From Mycobacterium marseillense (GTDB lineage: Bacteria; Actinomycetota; Actinomycetes; Mycobacteriales; Mycobacteriaceae), in NCBI RefSeq assembly GCF_010731675.1, contig NZ_AP022584.1, forward strand, positions 3,968,001 through 4,032,000: a stretch of 64,000 nt of DNA, in the 5' to 3' direction. Positions 39,122 through 46,874 of this stretch are shown here, piece after piece. The notes under the pieces are model-generated. The model had not been told where the DNA came from. It was given only the letters and a program-made list of their open reading frames with translations, and did not search any database. The translations under genes were made by a program, and so were the position numbers. Position 1 is the stretch's first letter. Each line of letters begins with the position of its first letter.

Positions 39122-39691
39122 TCATTGACCCTTCAGGCTGCCGATGCGCAGCGAGAAGTCCGCGGGCTTGGGCTCGGGGGCCTCCGCCTGCTCGACGTAG
39201 CGGCGCGGGTCCCGGTCGGTGATCGTTAGCCCCTCGGTGGTGGGGTGCTCGGCCATGAACTCGCTGTATTGGCGCCCGAGCGCCTCGCGAAGGCCGATCG
39301 GGGCGCTCCGCCGAAAGTCCGACAGCCCCTGGCGCTCCTCTTCGCCCATGTGATCGTCGTTGGCCTCCCGGGTGCGCCCGACCGCCGCCCACCACTGCTC
39401 GCTGCCCAGTTCGGCGGCGTCGGCCTCGCGCACCCCGTCGCGAATGTCGTTGTGGTCGCCGATGGCGTCGAGCGTCTCGCCTTCGGCGTCCTCGCCACCC
39501 CGTTTGAGCAGCTGGGGATAGAAGATCTTCTCCTCGATGTAGGCGTGCACGTCGAGCTTGTCGGCCAGCGGTCGCCACACGCGTTCGAGGCCGGTCCGGT
39601 CGGCGGGCGGCTGTGCCTGCAGGTAGTCCAGCCGGGCGAACTGGTCGCGGAACCAGTCGTGGTCGGCGAGGATCAACATGGTGATGTCGGC
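39122..39691 (-). CDS. hemerythrin HHE-domain protein
   Basis: The protein has 189 residues from the ATG at 39691 (MADITMLILADHDWFRDQF). Hemerythrin ligands appear in order: His in ADHDWFRDQF, HAYIEEKIFYPQ with the H-x3-E pattern, GDHNDIRDGV, and DDHMGEEERQ. These four-helix proteins bind a di-iron centre and sense or buffer oxygen, nitric oxide or iron. The C-terminus is a short charged extension. It is isolated; the 361-bp stretch upstream separates it from the divergent mycolate-type methyltransferase. Confidence 0.88.
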   Translation of the reverse strand, partial: ADITMLILADHDWFRDQFARLDYLQAQPPADRTGLERVWRPLADKLDVHAYIEEKIFYPQLLKRGGEDAEGETLDAIGDHNDIRDGVREADAAELGSEQWWAAVGRTREANDDHMGEEERQGLSDFRRSAPIGLREALGRQYSEFMAEHPTTEGLTITDRDPRRYVEQAEAPEPKPADFSLRIGSLKGQ

Positions 39692-40052
39692 CATCGGTGA
39701 GCCTCCGCCTCTCTGACGCCAATCGGAGCGCGCCAATCGGAGCGCTGGGTTAGCGCGCGTTCGACATCATTAAAGAACGCCAGCCTCGACTTACCCGTTT
39801 ACGGGGTCGATATAACGACTTTGTCGGTGCGGTAATTGCTGTGTGTGGCCGAGTTGCTCTGCGCCGCAGGGAATTACCAAATTTGCGTTGACGTAAGCGA
39901 TCTGGCAGGCTCAGTGCCATTTGGGCGGCCCGATGCTGCTCGGGAACTCGCCGGAAGGGCGCGGTGCGCCGGCCGGATACACTGGGGCGTCCGTGCGGCG
40001 ATCGATTCGATCGCGCCGTTTCACCCGATATGAATAAGTCAGAGGTTGTGCC
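39692..40052. other. 361-bp divergent intergenic region
   Basis: No gene is visible here, and no tRNA-like fold was seen. An AT-richer stretch at about 39768-39895 includes TTGACG (39888-39893) without a matching -10. A TACACT at 39978-39983 could be a -10 for the mycolate-type methyltransferase. The 17-base inverted repeat at 39998-40014 is listed separately. Confidence 0.45.
39998..40014 (+). promoter_or_regulatory. inverted repeat GCGATCGA-T-TCGATCGC in probable 5' leader
   Basis: A perfect 8+1+8 inverted repeat lies 38 bases before the methyltransferase start and about 15 bases after the TACACT candidate -10. It could be an operator, or a structure in the mRNA leader. Confidence 0.4.
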
Positions 40053-40937
40053 TTGTCCGAAAATCCCGGCGATGCCGTCAGCTTGGAACCGCATTTCGAG
40101 GACGTACAAGCGCACTACGACCTGTCCGACGAGTTCTTCGCGCTTTTCCTGGATCCGACGCGGACCTACAGCTGCGCGTATTTCGAGCGCGAGGACATGA
40201 CGCTGGAAGAGGCGCAGATCGCCAAGGTCGACCTCTCCCTGGGCAAGCTGGGATTGCGGCCGGGCATGACGTTGCTCGACGTCGGGTGTGGCTGGGGCAC
40301 CACCATCGTCCGCGCGCTCGAGCGCTATGACGTCAACGTCGTAGGGCTCACGCTGAGCCGCAATCAGCAGGCGCACGTGCAGCGGCGCCTGGACGCCCAT
40401 CCGTCCGCGCGGTCCAAGCGGGTGCTGCTGCAGGGCTGGGAGCAGTTCGACGGCAAGGTCGATCGCATCGTGTCGATCGGCGCCTTCGAGCACTTCGGGC
40501 GTGACCGCTACGACGATTTCTTCAAGACGGCCTACGAGGCGCTCCCGGCCGACGGCGTGATGATGCTGCACACCATCATCAAGCCCAGCGACGAGGAGTT
40601 CGCCGAGCGCGGGCTGCCCATCACCATGACCAAGCTGCGCTTCATGAAATTCATCATGGACGAGATCTTCCCGGGCGGGGACCTTCCCCAGGCCAAGGGC
40701 GTCGTGGAGCATGCCCAGCGCGCCGGCTTCGGGGTGAAGCTGGTGCAACCGCTGCGCCTGCACTACGCCCGCACTCTCGACACGTGGGCTGCCGCGCTCG
40801 AGGCGCGCCGCGCCGAGGCCGTCGACATTCAGTCCGAAGAGGTCTACGACCGGTACATGAAGTACCTGACCGGCTGCGCGGACCTGTTCCGCGAGGGCTA
40901 CACCGACGTCGCACAGTTCACCCTGACCAAGGGCTGA
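40053..40937 (+). CDS. mycolic acid cyclopropane synthase-family methyltransferase (CmaA/MmaA/UmaA)
   Basis: The protein has 294 residues from a TTG start. The family start FEDVQAHYDLSDEFFALFLDPTRTYS is split around the substrate-binding helices. SAM motif I is TLLDVGCGWGTT near residue 72, GLTLSRNQQAHV follows, then LLQGWEQFDGKVDRIVS and the active-site Glu region SIGAFEHFGRDRYDDFF. The C-terminus YTDVAQFTLTK matches CmaA/UmaA members. These enzymes cyclopropanate, methylate or hydroxylate double bonds in meromycolate chains. The exact reaction cannot be chosen from sequence alone. Confidence 0.92.
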   Translation: MSENPGDAVSLEPHFEDVQAHYDLSDEFFALFLDPTRTYSCAYFEREDMTLEEAQIAKVDLSLGKLGLRPGMTLLDVGCGWGTTIVRALERYDVNVVGLTLSRNQQAHVQRRLDAHPSARSKRVLLQGWEQFDGKVDRIVSIGAFEHFGRDRYDDFFKTAYEALPADGVMMLHTIIKPSDEEFAERGLPITMTKLRFMKFIMDEIFPGGDLPQAKGVVEHAQRAGFGVKLVQPLRLHYARTLDTWAAALEARRAEAVDIQSEEVYDRYMKYLTGCADLFREGYTDVAQFTLTKG

Positions 40938-41032
40938 CGGTTTACCGGAATAGCACGGCGGGTAATTCCACGGCAACAACCTGATCCGGTAGGTGTCGAT
41001 GTCCTTCGGCGCAGCCGCAGGAAGGACGAACC

Positions 41033-41542
41033 GTGGCCGCCAAACACCGCATGCCGGAGGCGCTGGAGCAAGCCCCGACGCCGACCGATCGAGGTCGGCG
41101 TCTGTCCGGCGTGGCAAAAGTCTGTGAGATCGCGTGCGCCGCACTGCTGTGCGCGGCATGCCTGACGGCGTTGGTGCTCAACGGGGTTCGCGCCGACAAG
41201 CGAACTGTCGTCGCCGATGTGAGCCCACCGACGGTTTCGCAGGCGGTGAAACAGGAGGGCACCGTGATCGCCGTGACGGTGGACTCGGTGACCATGCGCA
41301 GCGCCGACGGGTACATCCAGACCTATCGCTTCACCCCGGACACCACCGTCATCACCCATCGCGGCAGCCAACCCGCCGTCGCGGCACCGCAATTCACCGT
41401 CAACGACCGCGTCGTTGTGGTGGGCACCATCGAGGGTGGCTCGGCGCTGGCGACCGCGGTCGCGTACCGCGGTGCGGGACACGGGGAGGCACCGCCCATG
41501 GATTTCCCTGAGGGCCAACCGGTTCCGGTCGGCGCGGCGTAA
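41033..41542 (+). CDS. membrane-anchored protein with DUF5666-like beta domain
   Basis: The protein has 169 residues. An N-terminal cytoplasmic part of about 30 residues is followed by one membrane helix (IACAALLCAACLTALVLNG) and an extracytoplasmic domain. The domain pattern GTVIAVTVDSVTMRSADGYIQTYRFTPDT and FTVNDRVVVVGTIEGGSALATAV is the small beta-barrel (DUF5666-like) found in many exported proteins. The function is unknown. It follows the methyltransferase by 95 bases and may be independent. Confidence 0.65.
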   Translation: MAAKHRMPEALEQAPTPTDRGRRLSGVAKVCEIACAALLCAACLTALVLNGVRADKRTVVADVSPPTVSQAVKQEGTVIAVTVDSVTMRSADGYIQTYRFTPDTTVITHRGSQPAVAAPQFTVNDRVVVVGTIEGGSALATAVAYRGAGHGEAPPMDFPEGQPVPVGAA

Positions 41543-41616
41543 GCCGGCCCCCTTACGCTTTCTCCCGGATGCCCGCCTGCCTAGGCTGGCAGCTGATCCA
41601 GCCATAGGGAGGCGCC

Positions 41617-41970
41617 ATGAGCGAGCACGAAGCAAAGATGATCATCCTGTCCACCGACGACCTGGACGAATCGATCCGCTTTTACAGCGAGACCCTGGGC
41701 ATGCCGTTGAAGTTTCGCGATGGGGCGCACTTCGCCGCCCTCGACGCGGGCCCGGTCACGTTGGCGCTGGCGACCGCGGTGGACCACCCCATCCCCGGCC
41801 AGGTCGTCGTCGGCATCAAGACCGCGGACGTCGACGCCGCGGCCAAGGCTGTCGAGGCCAGCGGCGGCGGCATCGTGAAGGGCGCCTACGACGACGCCCA
41901 CGAGCGGCGCGCCGTGGTCTATGACAACAAGGGCAACGGCTTGGTCTTCTACAAACCGCTGGCCCGCTAG
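41617..41970 (+). CDS. VOC (glyoxalase/bleomycin-resistance) family protein
   Basis: The protein has 117 residues, one VOC module of two beta-alpha-beta-beta-beta units. It starts with MIILSTDDLDESIRFYSETLGMP and ends with ERRAVVYDNKGNGLVFYKP. The usual metal-ligand positions (His/Glu) are only partly conserved, so it may be a binding protein or an enzyme. A good ribosome-binding site (GGGAGG) precedes the ATG. It is convergent with the YdeI-like gene seven bases away. Confidence 0.85.
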   Translation: MSEHEAKMIILSTDDLDESIRFYSETLGMPLKFRDGAHFAALDAGPVTLALATAVDHPIPGQVVVGIKTADVDAAAKAVEASGGGIVKGAYDDAHERRAVVYDNKGNGLVFYKPLAR

Positions 41971-41977
41971 CGGTCGC

Positions 41978-42244
41978 CTACTTGCCTGTGCGTTCGCGGT
42001 GTTTGCAGCCGGGCCAGCAGCACGGCCGGCGCTTGCCTTCCTCCAGCTCCTCGTTGGTGCGGCGGATGCGGCGCGCCCGGGTGGCCTCCTGCTTGGCGTC
42101 CTCGACCCAACAGATGAACTCGTTTCGGGCCAACGGCGTGATGTCGTTCCAGGCGGCCAGCGCCGCGGCGTTGGCGATCAACGATTCGCGCAAGTCGGCG
42201 GGCAGCTTGTGCACCACCCCGCCGGGCACTCGCCCGGCGGTCAT
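41978..42244 (-). CDS. YdeI/OmpD-associated family protein with Cys-rich tail
   Basis: The protein has 88 residues. The core (GVVHKLPADLRESLIANAA, then WNDITPLARNEFICWVEDAKQ and EATRARRI) matches the YdeI/OmpD-associated domain. The C-terminus carries three closely spaced cysteines and a histidine (PCCWPGCKHRE), which look like a small metal site. It overlaps the stop of the upstream SCO6745-like gene start region by four bases (42241-42244), so it is the first gene in translation order relative to none downstream; the two are coupled. Confidence 0.72.
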   Translation of the reverse strand: MTAGRVPGGVVHKLPADLRESLIANAAALAAWNDITPLARNEFICWVEDAKQEATRARRIRRTNEELEEGKRRPCCWPGCKHRERTGK

Positions 42245-43134
42245 CGGCCCACCAAATGCGCGCTGTCATCGTGTAATTCGTTGCGGCGCAACGTCATCGG
42301 GGTCGCCGCGGGGATGTCCCCGGCGGCCACCACGGTGCGGGTGATGGGGGACAGCGCCCGGAACAGCGTCTCGACCTCGTCATCGCTGAGCGCGTCGAGC
42401 GCCGACAGGGAAAGCGCGTCGGTGGTCGATTCGATGTGCGCTTTCAGCTCGCGTCCCGCGGTGGTCAGCGACCCGTCATCGTCGAGCAGCCCCCGCGCGG
42501 CGAGGCGCTCTTCGTGATGACGCCATGTCGCCTCGTCGTAATCGCGGGTGCGGGCGATGTAGTCGCGTGCCACGTTTCCCGCCGCGGCATGTAAGACGTT
42601 GGATTCGCGGCCGGAGATGCCCGCTGCGGCCAGCACCGCCACGTGCGCGTCACCGCGCTGTTCGCGCAGCAGCGTCGTGGCGTGCCACAGTGCGGCCAGA
42701 GGATCGTCGGGCCAAGGCAGGGAAAGGTTCGCGGCGAACAGCGGGCGAGCATCGAGCGGCGCGTGGCGCGCCGCCTTCCCGGCGAGTTCGGCTGCCACGC
42801 GGACGTTTTCGTCCGAACCTAGGCCGTAGCGGCGCAGCGCCGCCACCGCGGACTCCTGCCGCGCCTGCAACGCGGCCTGCGGACCGGCGATCGTCCACGC
42901 CGCCGGCAGCGCCTTGGCCACCCGTTCGGGAGCGAAGTTGTAGAAGACCGAGGTCACCACCTCCCGCGGCACCATGCCCAGCGGCGCGGAGCGGGCCGCG
43001 AAATAGCCCATCCAGAAACCCCGATAGCCCAGCGCGTCGAGCGCCGTCCGGGCCTCGGGCGCGAAATACGTCACCGCATGCACCGGCTCGTAGCGATCGA
43101 AGAAGCGTCGGGCCAGCACGGGTTGTCGTCGCAT
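42241..43134 (-). CDS. SCO6745-family winged-helix-like protein
   Basis: The protein has 297 residues from the ATG at 43134 (MRRQPVLARRFFDRYEPVHAV); a longer frame to 43203 would run into the promoter of the divergent Nudix gene. The order FFDRYEPVHAVTYFAPEA, GYRGFWMGYFAARSAPLG and VSSVFYNFAPERVAKALP-like segments (here EVVTSVFYNFAPERVAKALP) is that of the actinobacterial SCO6745 family. A later part, RLAARGLLDDDGSLTTAGRE, resembles a winged helix. The function is not established. It overlaps the downstream YdeI-like gene by ATGA. Confidence 0.8.
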   Translation of the reverse strand: MRRQPVLARRFFDRYEPVHAVTYFAPEARTALDALGYRGFWMGYFAARSAPLGMVPREVVTSVFYNFAPERVAKALPAAWTIAGPQAALQARQESAVAALRRYGLGSDENVRVAAELAGKAARHAPLDARPLFAANLSLPWPDDPLAALWHATTLLREQRGDAHVAVLAAAGISGRESNVLHAAAGNVARDYIARTRDYDEATWRHHEERLAARGLLDDDGSLTTAGRELKAHIESTTDALSLSALDALSDDEVETLFRALSPITRTVVAAGDIPAATPMTLRRNELHDDSAHLVGR

Positions 43135-43206
43135 GCTCGCAGTTAACCACTGGTCTCGGACGGGGACCAAGCGAGCGAGCGCGGCGGCCCGTCCTAGGCT
43201 CAAGAG

Positions 43207-43926
43207 GTGACCATCCCGTATGACCAGGTGCTACACGAGCGGATCCGGTGCAATCTGGCCGGTCATGAGCGTCGAATCGTGGCCGATCCGGCCAAGCGGC
43301 ACGCCGCTGTCGCGGTAGTGCTCGTCGACTCCGATGTCGGGGAGGACAGGGTGGATCCGGCGCCGGTCGACGACTGGAACGCCGATCGGGGGCTGCCGGC
43401 GGCCGGCCTTGACGGTCGCATGGTCGACGTGTCGGGCGGGGCCGCTTTCCTGTTGTGTCGCAGGGCGTCTCGACTCACTTCACACTCCGCACAGTGGGCG
43501 TTTCCCGGTGGCCGCCTCGACCCGGGCGAAACCGCGATCGAGGCCGCGCTGCGGGAATTGGACGAAGAGGTCGGAATCGAATTGCCCGAGGCGACCGTCC
43601 TGGGACTGCTCGACGATTACCCGACCCGGTCCGGATACGTCATTACGCCGGTGGTGATTTGGGGCGGCGGCCGGCTGGATCCGCGCCCGTCGCCCGACGA
43701 GGTCGTCGCGGTGTACCGGGTGGGCCTGCACCAATTGCAGCGTGACGATTCGCCGCGATTCATCGCCATCCCGGAGAGCCCGCGACCGGTCGTGCAGATC
43801 CCGTTGGGGGGCGACCTCATCCACGCACCCACCGGGGCGGTGCTTTTGCAGCTACGGTGGCTGGGGCTGGAGGGCCGCCACGACCCGGTCGACAGTCTGG
43901 AACAACCTGTCTTCGCCTGGAAGTAG
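43207..43926 (+). CDS. Nudix hydrolase (CoA-pyrophosphatase-like)
   Basis: The protein has 239 residues. The Nudix box is complete, from GGRLDPGE through ALRELDEEVGIEL (about residues 100-125). The preceding FLLCRRASRLTSHSAQWAFP matches the NudL/CoA-diphosphatase branch, which cleaves CoA or nucleoside diphosphate derivatives. The N-terminal 80 residues are less conserved. It is divergent from the SCO6745-like gene. Confidence 0.88.
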   Translation: MTIPYDQVLHERIRCNLAGHERRIVADPAKRHAAVAVVLVDSDVGEDRVDPAPVDDWNADRGLPAAGLDGRMVDVSGGAAFLLCRRASRLTSHSAQWAFPGGRLDPGETAIEAALRELDEEVGIELPEATVLGLLDDYPTRSGYVITPVVIWGGGRLDPRPSPDEVVAVYRVGLHQLQRDDSPRFIAIPESPRPVVQIPLGGDLIHAPTGAVLLQLRWLGLEGRHDPVDSLEQPVFAWK

Positions 43927-43960
43927 CCGTCGCGCAACCTCTTCGAAGCGCGTCACACCC

Positions 43961-44716
43961 TCACGGTTGGCTTGGCCCACCGAACAGCGACCGCGCCACT
44001 TCGACCAGCGACGCGCCCGAGACGTCCCAGGCGCCCGGCGGCGCGGGGTCGGATACCCGTCCCGGCCCGTACTCTTTCGGGCGCGCGACGAAGCCCGTCG
44101 CCAGACCGCTGGCGCGGGCCGCCTCGAGGTCGGCGGTGTGCGCCGCCACCAGCATCACCTCGCCGGGTTCCAGACCCAGCAGACCGGCGGGAGCGTGGTA
44201 GGCACGCGGGTCGGGCTTGTAGGCCCTGCTGACGTCGGAACCGAGCACCACATCCCATGGCAGGCCCGCGTACTTCGCCATCTCGACCAGTAGACCGGTG
44301 TTGCCGTTGGACAGCGGCCCGACGATGACGTGCCGCTTCATGGCCGCGATGCCGTCGACGCTGTCCGGCCACGGCGGCAGCCAGCGCCACGACCGGGCGA
44401 GCGCCTCCACCTCGTCGCCGGGCAGCGCGTCGGCCCTGACGCCGAACTTCTCGAGCGATGCGACGAGATTCTCGCGATGCAGGACGTCCAGTGACACAAA
44501 TTCCCGCTGGCTGGACCGGATTTCGGCCATCGAGGGCAGGTATCGACTCCGCCACTCCAGCGCGAACTCGTCCGGGTCGAGGCCGAGGTGGTGGCGCTGC
44601 GCGAAACGCCGGACCGAGGCGGCGATCCCGGAGCGCCAGTCGACGACCGTTCCGAACGTATCGAACAAAACGGCGCGCACGGCCCGCCCGGTCGACGGTG
44701 AGCGGTAATCGGTCAT
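43961..44716 (-). CDS. HAD-superfamily hydrolase, haloacid dehalogenase type II
   Basis: The protein has 251 residues. HAD motif I is VLFDTFGTVVDW with the nucleophile Asp at residue 19. The cap domain follows (FALEWRSRYLPSM). Motif II is in VGPLSNGNTG and motif III/IV in SRAYKPDPRAYHAPAGLLGLEPGE and LVAAHTADLEAARASG. These features are those of L-2-haloacid dehalogenases, though related enzymes are phosphatases. It is convergent with the Nudix gene and divergent from the methyltransferase. Confidence 0.88.
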   Translation of the reverse strand: MTDYRSPSTGRAVRAVLFDTFGTVVDWRSGIAASVRRFAQRHHLGLDPDEFALEWRSRYLPSMAEIRSSQREFVSLDVLHRENLVASLEKFGVRADALPGDEVEALARSWRWLPPWPDSVDGIAAMKRHVIVGPLSNGNTGLLVEMAKYAGLPWDVVLGSDVSRAYKPDPRAYHAPAGLLGLEPGEVMLVAAHTADLEAARASGLATGFVARPKEYGPGRVSDPAPPGAWDVSGASLVEVARSLFGGPSQP

Positions 44717-44836
44717 TCCTCAGGCTAACGCTGTGTGCGGGCGCGGCGATGCGTCCGGCCTTCGCGCGGCGTACAGTATCGTTAGCAGTGCGAACGAAAT
44801 ATCAAGGTCCTGGTTAACGACTGATGGGAGTCCGTT

Positions 44837-45727
44837 GTGGCCCGAAGCGCCGGCGATACCTGGGATATCGTGACGAGTGTCGGCTTCACCGCCTTGGCGG
44901 TGTGTGCTGCGCGGGCCCTCGACGCCGGGCTGCAACCTCCGTTGGCGAACGACGACTTCGCCGCCGGCTTCGTCGCCGCCGCCGGTGAGCCGAATCTGAT
45001 TGCGGCCGTGGATAACGCCGACATGACCAGTGCCGCGGCTTTCAACGCCCAGTGGGTGGGGGTGCGGACGCGGTTCTTCGATGAGTTTTTTGCTCACGCC
45101 AACCGAGCGGGGACGCGCCAGGCCGTGATCCTGGCGGCCGGACTGGACTCCCGGGCGTACCGGTTGGAATGGCCTTCGGGCCATACGCTTTTCGAAGTCG
45201 ATCAGCCGCGGGTGCTTGACTTCAAGCAACAGGTCCTCGACCGGCGGGGCGCCGTACCGTCAACGAGGCGCGTCACCGTCGCCACCGATTTGCGGGATGA
45301 CTGGGCGGGCGGCCTGATCGCGGCCGGCTTCGACCCCGGCCAACCGACCGCGTGGGCGCTCGAGGGCCTGCTGCCGTACTTGCCGGGGGCGGCTCAGGAC
45401 GCGCTGTTCGAAAAGCTGCACGAGTTGTCCGCCACCGGCAGCCACCTGGCCGCCGAACTCGGCCCCGCCCCGGGTGAAATCCGCGAATTCGCCGACAATG
45501 TCCCCACGATCAGCCAGGACACCGGTCAGCCGCCGGTGGCCGAGCTGTGGTACGACGACGCCCGCACCGACACCAAAGAATTTCTGGCCCAGCGGCATTG
45601 GCGGGTTGCCGGAGTGGACTTGGTCCACCAGGCGGCCACCGAGTATGGCCGGCCGTTTCACGAGCTGCCGGTGGTCTTCGATCGGTTGATGCGCACCAAG
45701 TTCTTCACCGCGGTCCGCGAACGCTGA
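44837..45727 (+). CDS. TIGR00027-family SAM-dependent methyltransferase
   Basis: The protein has 296 residues from a GTG start (ARSAGDTWDIVTSVGFTA). SAM motif I is AVILAAGLDSRAYRL, preceded by TRFFDEFFAHA and followed by LFEVDQPRVLDFK. The N-terminal substrate segment PPLANDDFAAGFV departs from the NDPWADPLV of other members, so it is a diverged paralogue of the gene at 24560-25459. The substrate is unknown. An AT-richer segment with TACAGT (about 44772) precedes it and may hold the promoter. Confidence 0.9.
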   Translation: MARSAGDTWDIVTSVGFTALAVCAARALDAGLQPPLANDDFAAGFVAAAGEPNLIAAVDNADMTSAAAFNAQWVGVRTRFFDEFFAHANRAGTRQAVILAAGLDSRAYRLEWPSGHTLFEVDQPRVLDFKQQVLDRRGAVPSTRRVTVATDLRDDWAGGLIAAGFDPGQPTAWALEGLLPYLPGAAQDALFEKLHELSATGSHLAAELGPAPGEIREFADNVPTISQDTGQPPVAELWYDDARTDTKEFLAQRHWRVAGVDLVHQAATEYGRPFHELPVVFDRLMRTKFFTAVRER

Positions 45728-45753
45728 ACCTCGCCCCGAGGCCGTCGGCGAAC

Positions 45754-46335
45754 TCATTTACTGGTGGCTGACAGGCGCCGCTCGAGGATGGCCAGGGCGT
45801 GCTCGGCCCATCGAATGTTCTCCTCCTCGAACGAGATCCCGCGGATCAGCGTCAGGTAAGGGCCCACCCGGTCGGCGTGGACCAGGTACTCCTCTTCGCT
45901 GCGGCCGTCCATCATGCGCGCCCGCAACCGTTCGTAGCGGTCCATTTTGGCGCGCGCCCAGTCCAGTCGTTCGAGGATGGACTCGCGCACTGCCGGCATG
46001 TCCCCGGCATCGGCGGCCTGGACCTTGACCAGCAGCTCGTCGCGGATCACCGAGGGCTTCGGCGCCTGTGCGGTGAATTGTCGGATCGCCTCGCGCCCGG
46101 CCGCGGTCAGCGAGAACATCCGCTTGTTGGGCCGGCGTTCTTGACGTACCACCCGCGCCCGGATGAGGCGCTGCTCAGCGAGTCGATCCAGTTCGCGATA
46201 CAGCTGCTGCGGAGTTGCCGGCCAGAAGTTGGCGACCGAGGCGTCGAAACCCTTGGCCAGGTCGTATCCCGACGACTCGCCCTCGAGGAGGGCCGCCAAC
46301 ACCGCGTCACGCAGCGACACCGGCCGATCATACAA
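45754..46335 (-). CDS. PadR-family transcriptional regulator
   Basis: The protein has 193 residues. The PadR winged helix is SLRDAVLAALLEGESSGYDLAKGFD and FWPATPQQLYRELDRLAEQRLI, with the wing QERRPNKRMFSLTAAGREAI. The C-terminal half is the coiled dimerisation domain (Vir-type PadR_C). It is divergent from the NTF2-like/LLM gene pair; two copies of a related sequence lie between them and are the likely binding sites. PadR proteins usually respond to phenolic or other small lipophilic compounds. Confidence 0.9.
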   Translation of the reverse strand: MYDRPVSLRDAVLAALLEGESSGYDLAKGFDASVANFWPATPQQLYRELDRLAEQRLIRARVVRQERRPNKRMFSLTAAGREAIRQFTAQAPKPSVIRDELLVKVQAADAGDMPAVRESILERLDWARAKMDRYERLRARMMDGRSEEEYLVHADRVGPYLTLIRGISFEEENIRWAEHALAILERRLSATSK

Positions 46336-46342
46336 CGATGCG

Positions 46343-46360
46343 ACTATTCAACAAAGTGAC
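46343..46360. promoter_or_regulatory. candidate PadR site 1 (ACTATTCAACAAAGTGAC)
   Basis: This site lies 8-25 bases upstream of the padR-type start. It is an imperfect form of the sequence at 46408-46425 (15 of 18 bases equal). Binding here would block the regulator's own promoter. Confidence 0.55.
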
Positions 46361-46407
46361 CAATTGCACCCTGGACATCGCGCGGCGGGGGCCTTAGCGT
46401 CGACCCA

Positions 46408-46425
46408 ACTACTCAACAAGTTGAC
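46408..46425. promoter_or_regulatory. candidate PadR site 2 (ACTACTCAACAAGTTGAC)
   Basis: The core is a perfect inverted repeat TCAAC-AA-GTTGA. The site ends 15 bases before the NTF2-like gene start and repeats site 1 in the same orientation 65 bases away. It is placed to control the NTF2-LLM gene pair. Confidence 0.6.
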
Positions 46426-46440
46426 TATGCGAGGTCGCTG

Positions 46441-46863
46441 ATGCACCCGTTCCGCAAAGCGGTCGAAGACCGCGATGAGAAGGCCATCGAGGCGATGCTG
46501 GCCGAAACCGTGGTGTTCACCAGCCCGGTGGCGTTCAAGCCCTATGCCGGCAAGCCGATCACGACGGCCATCCTGCGGGGCGTGTTGCGCGTCTTCGAGA
46601 ACTTCCGCTACGTCCGCGAGATCCATGATCCCGGCGGCCGCGATCACGCCCTCGTATTCGAGACCGGGATCGTCGGGGCCCCGGGGGTGACCATCACCGG
46701 CTGCGACTTCCTGCATTTCAACGAGGACGGACTCATCGACGACTTCATGGTGATGGTGCGGCCGCTGTCGGGCGCGACCGCACTGGCAGAGGCGATGGGC
46801 GCCCAGTTCGACCGCATCCAGCGCGAGGCGCTCGAATTGGCCAATCAATCCGGCACCGCGTAG
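46441..46863 (+). CDS. NTF2-like (SnoaL-type) protein
   Basis: The protein has 140 residues with the NTF2 fold pattern: RKAVEDRDEKAIEAMLAETVVFTSPVAF, then AILRGVLRVFENFRYV and FNEDGLIDDFMVMVRPLSGATALAEAMG. Such proteins are small enzymes or binding proteins. It lies downstream of PadR site 2 and 11 bases before the LLM oxidoreductase start, so the two are an operon and probably share a substrate. Confidence 0.82.
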   Translation: MHPFRKAVEDRDEKAIEAMLAETVVFTSPVAFKPYAGKPITTAILRGVLRVFENFRYVREIHDPGGRDHALVFETGIVGAPGVTITGCDFLHFNEDGLIDDFMVMVRPLSGATALAEAMGAQFDRIQREALELANQSGTA

Positions 46864-46874
46864 AAGTAGTGACC

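Noticed and set aside
39692..40052. Possible tRNA or small RNA gene in the gap before the mycolate-type methyltransferase
   Set aside because: No cloverleaf arms, no CCA-proximal acceptor pairing and no clear terminator were found.
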